DNA of 6,586 nt, from positions 1 to 6,586 of the forward strand of contig JAJQIP010000118.1 in assembly GCA_021199145.1 (NCBI GenBank), given 5' to 3'. The position numbers were made by a program, and so were the translations under genes. The DNA is from Porphyromonadaceae bacterium (GTDB lineage Bacteria; Bacteroidota; Bacteroidia; Bacteroidales; UBA11471). Positions 4,665-6,586 of this stretch are shown here, one piece after another. Every line of letters begins with the position of its first letter. The stretch's first letter is position 1. The notes under the pieces were generated by a model that saw only the letters and a program-made list of their open reading frames with translations, ran no database searches and was not told the origin of the DNA.

Positions 4665-6586
4665 ATGAATTTTGAACGTTTTACCATTAAGTCACAAGAG
4701 GCGGTGCAGAAAGCCATTGAGTTGGCTACCCGCCGCAACCAGCAGGCGATAGAACCCTCGCACCTGTTAGCCGGTGTGATGGAGGTCGGTGAAAGCCTTA
4801 TCGGGTACCTGTTCCAGAAGTTGGGTGTCAACACCGCTGTCGTGAAACAGGCCCTGGATCGGGAGATTGATTCCCTACCCAAAGTGAGTGGGGGAGAACC
4901 CTATCTGAGTCGGGAGAGCAACACCGTGCTGCAGAAGGCGGTAGACTACTCCTCGAAGTTGGGAGACCAGTTCGTCCCGTTGGAGGCCTTCTTAGTCGCC
5001 CTTCTGCAGACCCCGTGTACAACCTCGACCCTGATGAAAGATGCCGGCATTACCGAAAAGGAGTTGGCCTTGGCCATCGGGGAGTTGCGTAAGGGGCAGC
5101 AGGTAAAAGACGCCTCCGCTGAGGAGAGTTACAACGCTTTGAGCAAGTACGCCATCCATTTGAACGAGCGGGCCCGTTCGGGCAAGTTAGACCCCGTTAT
5201 CGGTCGGGATGACGAAATCCGTCGGGTGTTGCAGATATTGAGTCGTCGGACGAAGAACAACCCGATTCTCATCGGGGAACCCGGTACAGGAAAGACGGCC
5301 ATCGCCGAAGGGTTGGCCCATCGTATCGTGCGGGGAGATGTACCCGAAAATCTGAAATCGAAGCAAATCTACTCGTTGGACATGGGGGCTTTGATTGCCG
5401 GAGCCAAGTATAAAGGAGAGTTTGCAGAGCGGTTGAAAGCCGTCGTGAACGAAGTCGTGCAAGCGGCCGGGGAGATAATCCTCTTCATCGACGAGATACA
5501 TACCTTAGTCGGAGCCGGCAAGAGTGAGGGGGCGATGGATGCCGCCAACATCCTGAAACCGGCCTTGGCGAGAGGAGAGTTGCGGGCTATCGGAGCCACG
5601 ACCCTTGATGAATACCAGAAGTATTTTGAGAAGGACAAGGCTCTTGAACGTCGTTTCCAGATTGTGATGGTGAATGAGCCGGATGAGTTGAGCACCATTT
5701 CGATACTTCGTGGATTGAAAGAGCGGTATGAAAACCACCATAAGGTTCGGATTAAGGACGATGCCATCATTGCCGCCGTGAAGTTGTCGGAGCGATACAT
5801 CACCGACCGTTTCCTGCCCGACAAGGCCATCGACCTGATGGATGAGGCGGCCGCCAAACTACGTCTTGAGATAGACTCCGTACCCCAAGAGCTTGACGAG
5901 ATTTCACGCCGTATCAAACAGTTGGAAATCGAGCGGGAAGCCATCAAGCGAGAGAACGATGAGGCGAAACTGGCCTCCCTGACGAAAGAGATTGCCGACT
6001 TGAAAGAGGAGGAGACCCGGTACAAATCGAAGTGGGAAGCCGAGCGGGACTTGCACAACCGTATACAGCAGAACAAGATAGAGATAGAGAATCTCCGTTT
6101 CGAAGCCGATCGGGCCGAGCGGGAAGGCAACTATGAAAAGGTGGCCGAGATACGTTACGGGAAGATTCGGGCCAAAGAGGAGGAGATAAAGGCTATCCAG
6201 AATCAGTTGAAAGAGCAACAGGGCGGTGTGGCCATGATTAAAGAGGAGGTCGATGCCGACGATATTGCGGATATCGTATCCCGTTGGACCGGCATTCCCG
6301 TGAAGAAGATGATGCAGAGCGAGAAAGAGAAGCTGTTGCATCTCGAAGAGGAGTTGCACCGGAGAGTCGTCGGGCAGGACGAAGCCATAGAGGCTGTAGC
6401 CGATGCCGTACGGCGTAGTCGATCCGGACTGGGAGACCCCCGTCGTCCCATCGGGTCGTTCATCTTCTTGGGAACCACCGGAGTCGGGAAGACTGAGTTG
6501 GCCAAAGCTCTGGCCGAATATATGTTCGATGACGAGAACATGATGACCCGGATAGATATGAGCGAGTACCAAGACAAGTTCAGTTA
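4665..6586 (+). CDS. clpB: ClpB (Hsp100) protein disaggregase, 3' end cut by the window
   Basis: Cytoplasmic AAA+ chaperone. Hexameric rings pull proteins out of aggregates together with DnaK, DnaJ and GrpE. Only the first 640 codons are present, of roughly 860 usual for the family. Visible parts: N-domain with two Clp-N repeats (about 1-145); first ATPase domain with Walker A GEPGTGKT (204-211), Walker B ILFIDE (272-277), sensor threonine in AIGATT (308-313) and arginine fingers in ERRF (328-331); the coiled-coil middle domain (about 405-525), which separates ClpB from ClpA and ClpC; and the start of the second ATPase domain, with VVGQDEA (568-574) and Walker A GTTGVGKT (603-610). Here T replaces the P found in many ClpB proteins at the second position. 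Start at 4665 is supported by AAAGGA just upstream. No CIRCE element is seen; the promoter resembles sigma-54. Its G+C is about 50-60% in sampled stretches, above the upstream operon. Identity is very secure. Confidence 0.97.
   Translation, partial: MNFERFTIKSQEAVQKAIELATRRNQQAIEPSHLLAGVMEVGESLIGYLFQKLGVNTAVVKQALDREIDSLPKVSGGEPYLSRESNTVLQKAVDYSSKLGDQFVPLEAFLVALLQTPCTTSTLMKDAGITEKELALAIGELRKGQQVKDASAEESYNALSKYAIHLNERARSGKLDPVIGRDDEIRRVLQILSRRTKNNPILIGEPGTGKTAIAEGLAHRIVRGDVPENLKSKQIYSLDMGALIAGAKYKGEFAERLKAVVNEVVQAAGEIILFIDEIHTLVGAGKSEGAMDAANILKPALARGELRAIGATTLDEYQKYFEKDKALERRFQIVMVNEPDELSTISILRGLKERYENHHKVRIKDDAIIAAVKLSERYITDRFLPDKAIDLMDEAAAKLRLEIDSVPQELDEISRRIKQLEIEREAIKRENDEAKLASLTKEIADLKEEETRYKSKWEAERDLHNRIQQNKIEIENLRFEADRAEREGNYEKVAEIRYGKIRAKEEEIKAIQNQLKEQQGGVAMIKEEVDADDIADIVSRWTGIPVKKMMQSEKEKLLHLEEELHRRVVGQDEAIEAVADAVRRSRSGLGDPRRPIGSFIFLGTTGVGKTELAKALAEYMFDDENMMTRIDMSEYQDKFS

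Noticed and set aside
4085..4882. A 265-codon open frame on the minus strand across the permease end, the gap and the start of clpB
   Set aside because: It overlaps two real genes on the opposite strand, spans the promoter region and has no recognisable domain or ribosome binding site. I treat it as a chance open frame, though the part inside the gap (4200-4460) could be checked for conservation.
5369..6130. Long minus-strand open frame of 253 codons inside clpB
   Set aside because: It is antisense to an unmistakable clpB and rich in Ser/Arg, as expected from the complement of a biased coding sequence.

Overview
The window looks like chromosomal DNA from a member of the Bacteroidales (phylum Bacteroidota). 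The evidence is the style of the ClpB and efflux proteins, one exact TAnnTTTG -7 promoter element, weak or absent Shine-Dalgarno sequences and a moderate G+C content. I cannot name a genus from the sequence alone. All genes read rightwards on the + strand.

Positions 1-149 are AT-rich upstream DNA with a possible promoter and a small dyad. Positions 150-4199 hold a tightly packed three-gene operon. It encodes an outer-membrane TolC-family channel (150-1487), an EmrA/HlyD-type membrane-fusion adaptor (1484-2518, 4-base ATGA overlap with the channel gene) and a 14-helix major facilitator permease (2520-4199, one base after the adaptor gene). Together these are the three parts of a complete inner-membrane-to-outside export machine of the EmrAB-TolC type. 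The permease is divergent: the TM1 aspartate motif, motif A and motif C that mark proton-coupled drug exporters are not visible, and it has an enlarged cytoplasmic loop between helices 4 and 5. Substrate and energy coupling are therefore open. No regulator gene lies inside the window.

Positions 4200-4664 form a 465-base non-coding gap rich in inverted repeats. They include a 13-bp perfect hairpin (4363-4406), several short dyads (4415-4480) and a block of alternately pairing segments (4212-4293). The gap ends in a very good match to a sigma-54 (RpoN) -24/-12 promoter (4602-4618) directly ahead of the next gene.

Positions 4665-6586 are the first 640 codons of clpB, the Hsp100 disaggregase. 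The gene runs off the window inside the second ATPase domain. It is clearly richer in G+C than the efflux operon.

I found no mobile element, CRISPR array, tRNA or rRNA, and no convincing new multi-gene system. The observations most worth following are the sigma-54-like promoter and upstream dyads of clpB, and the atypical permease.
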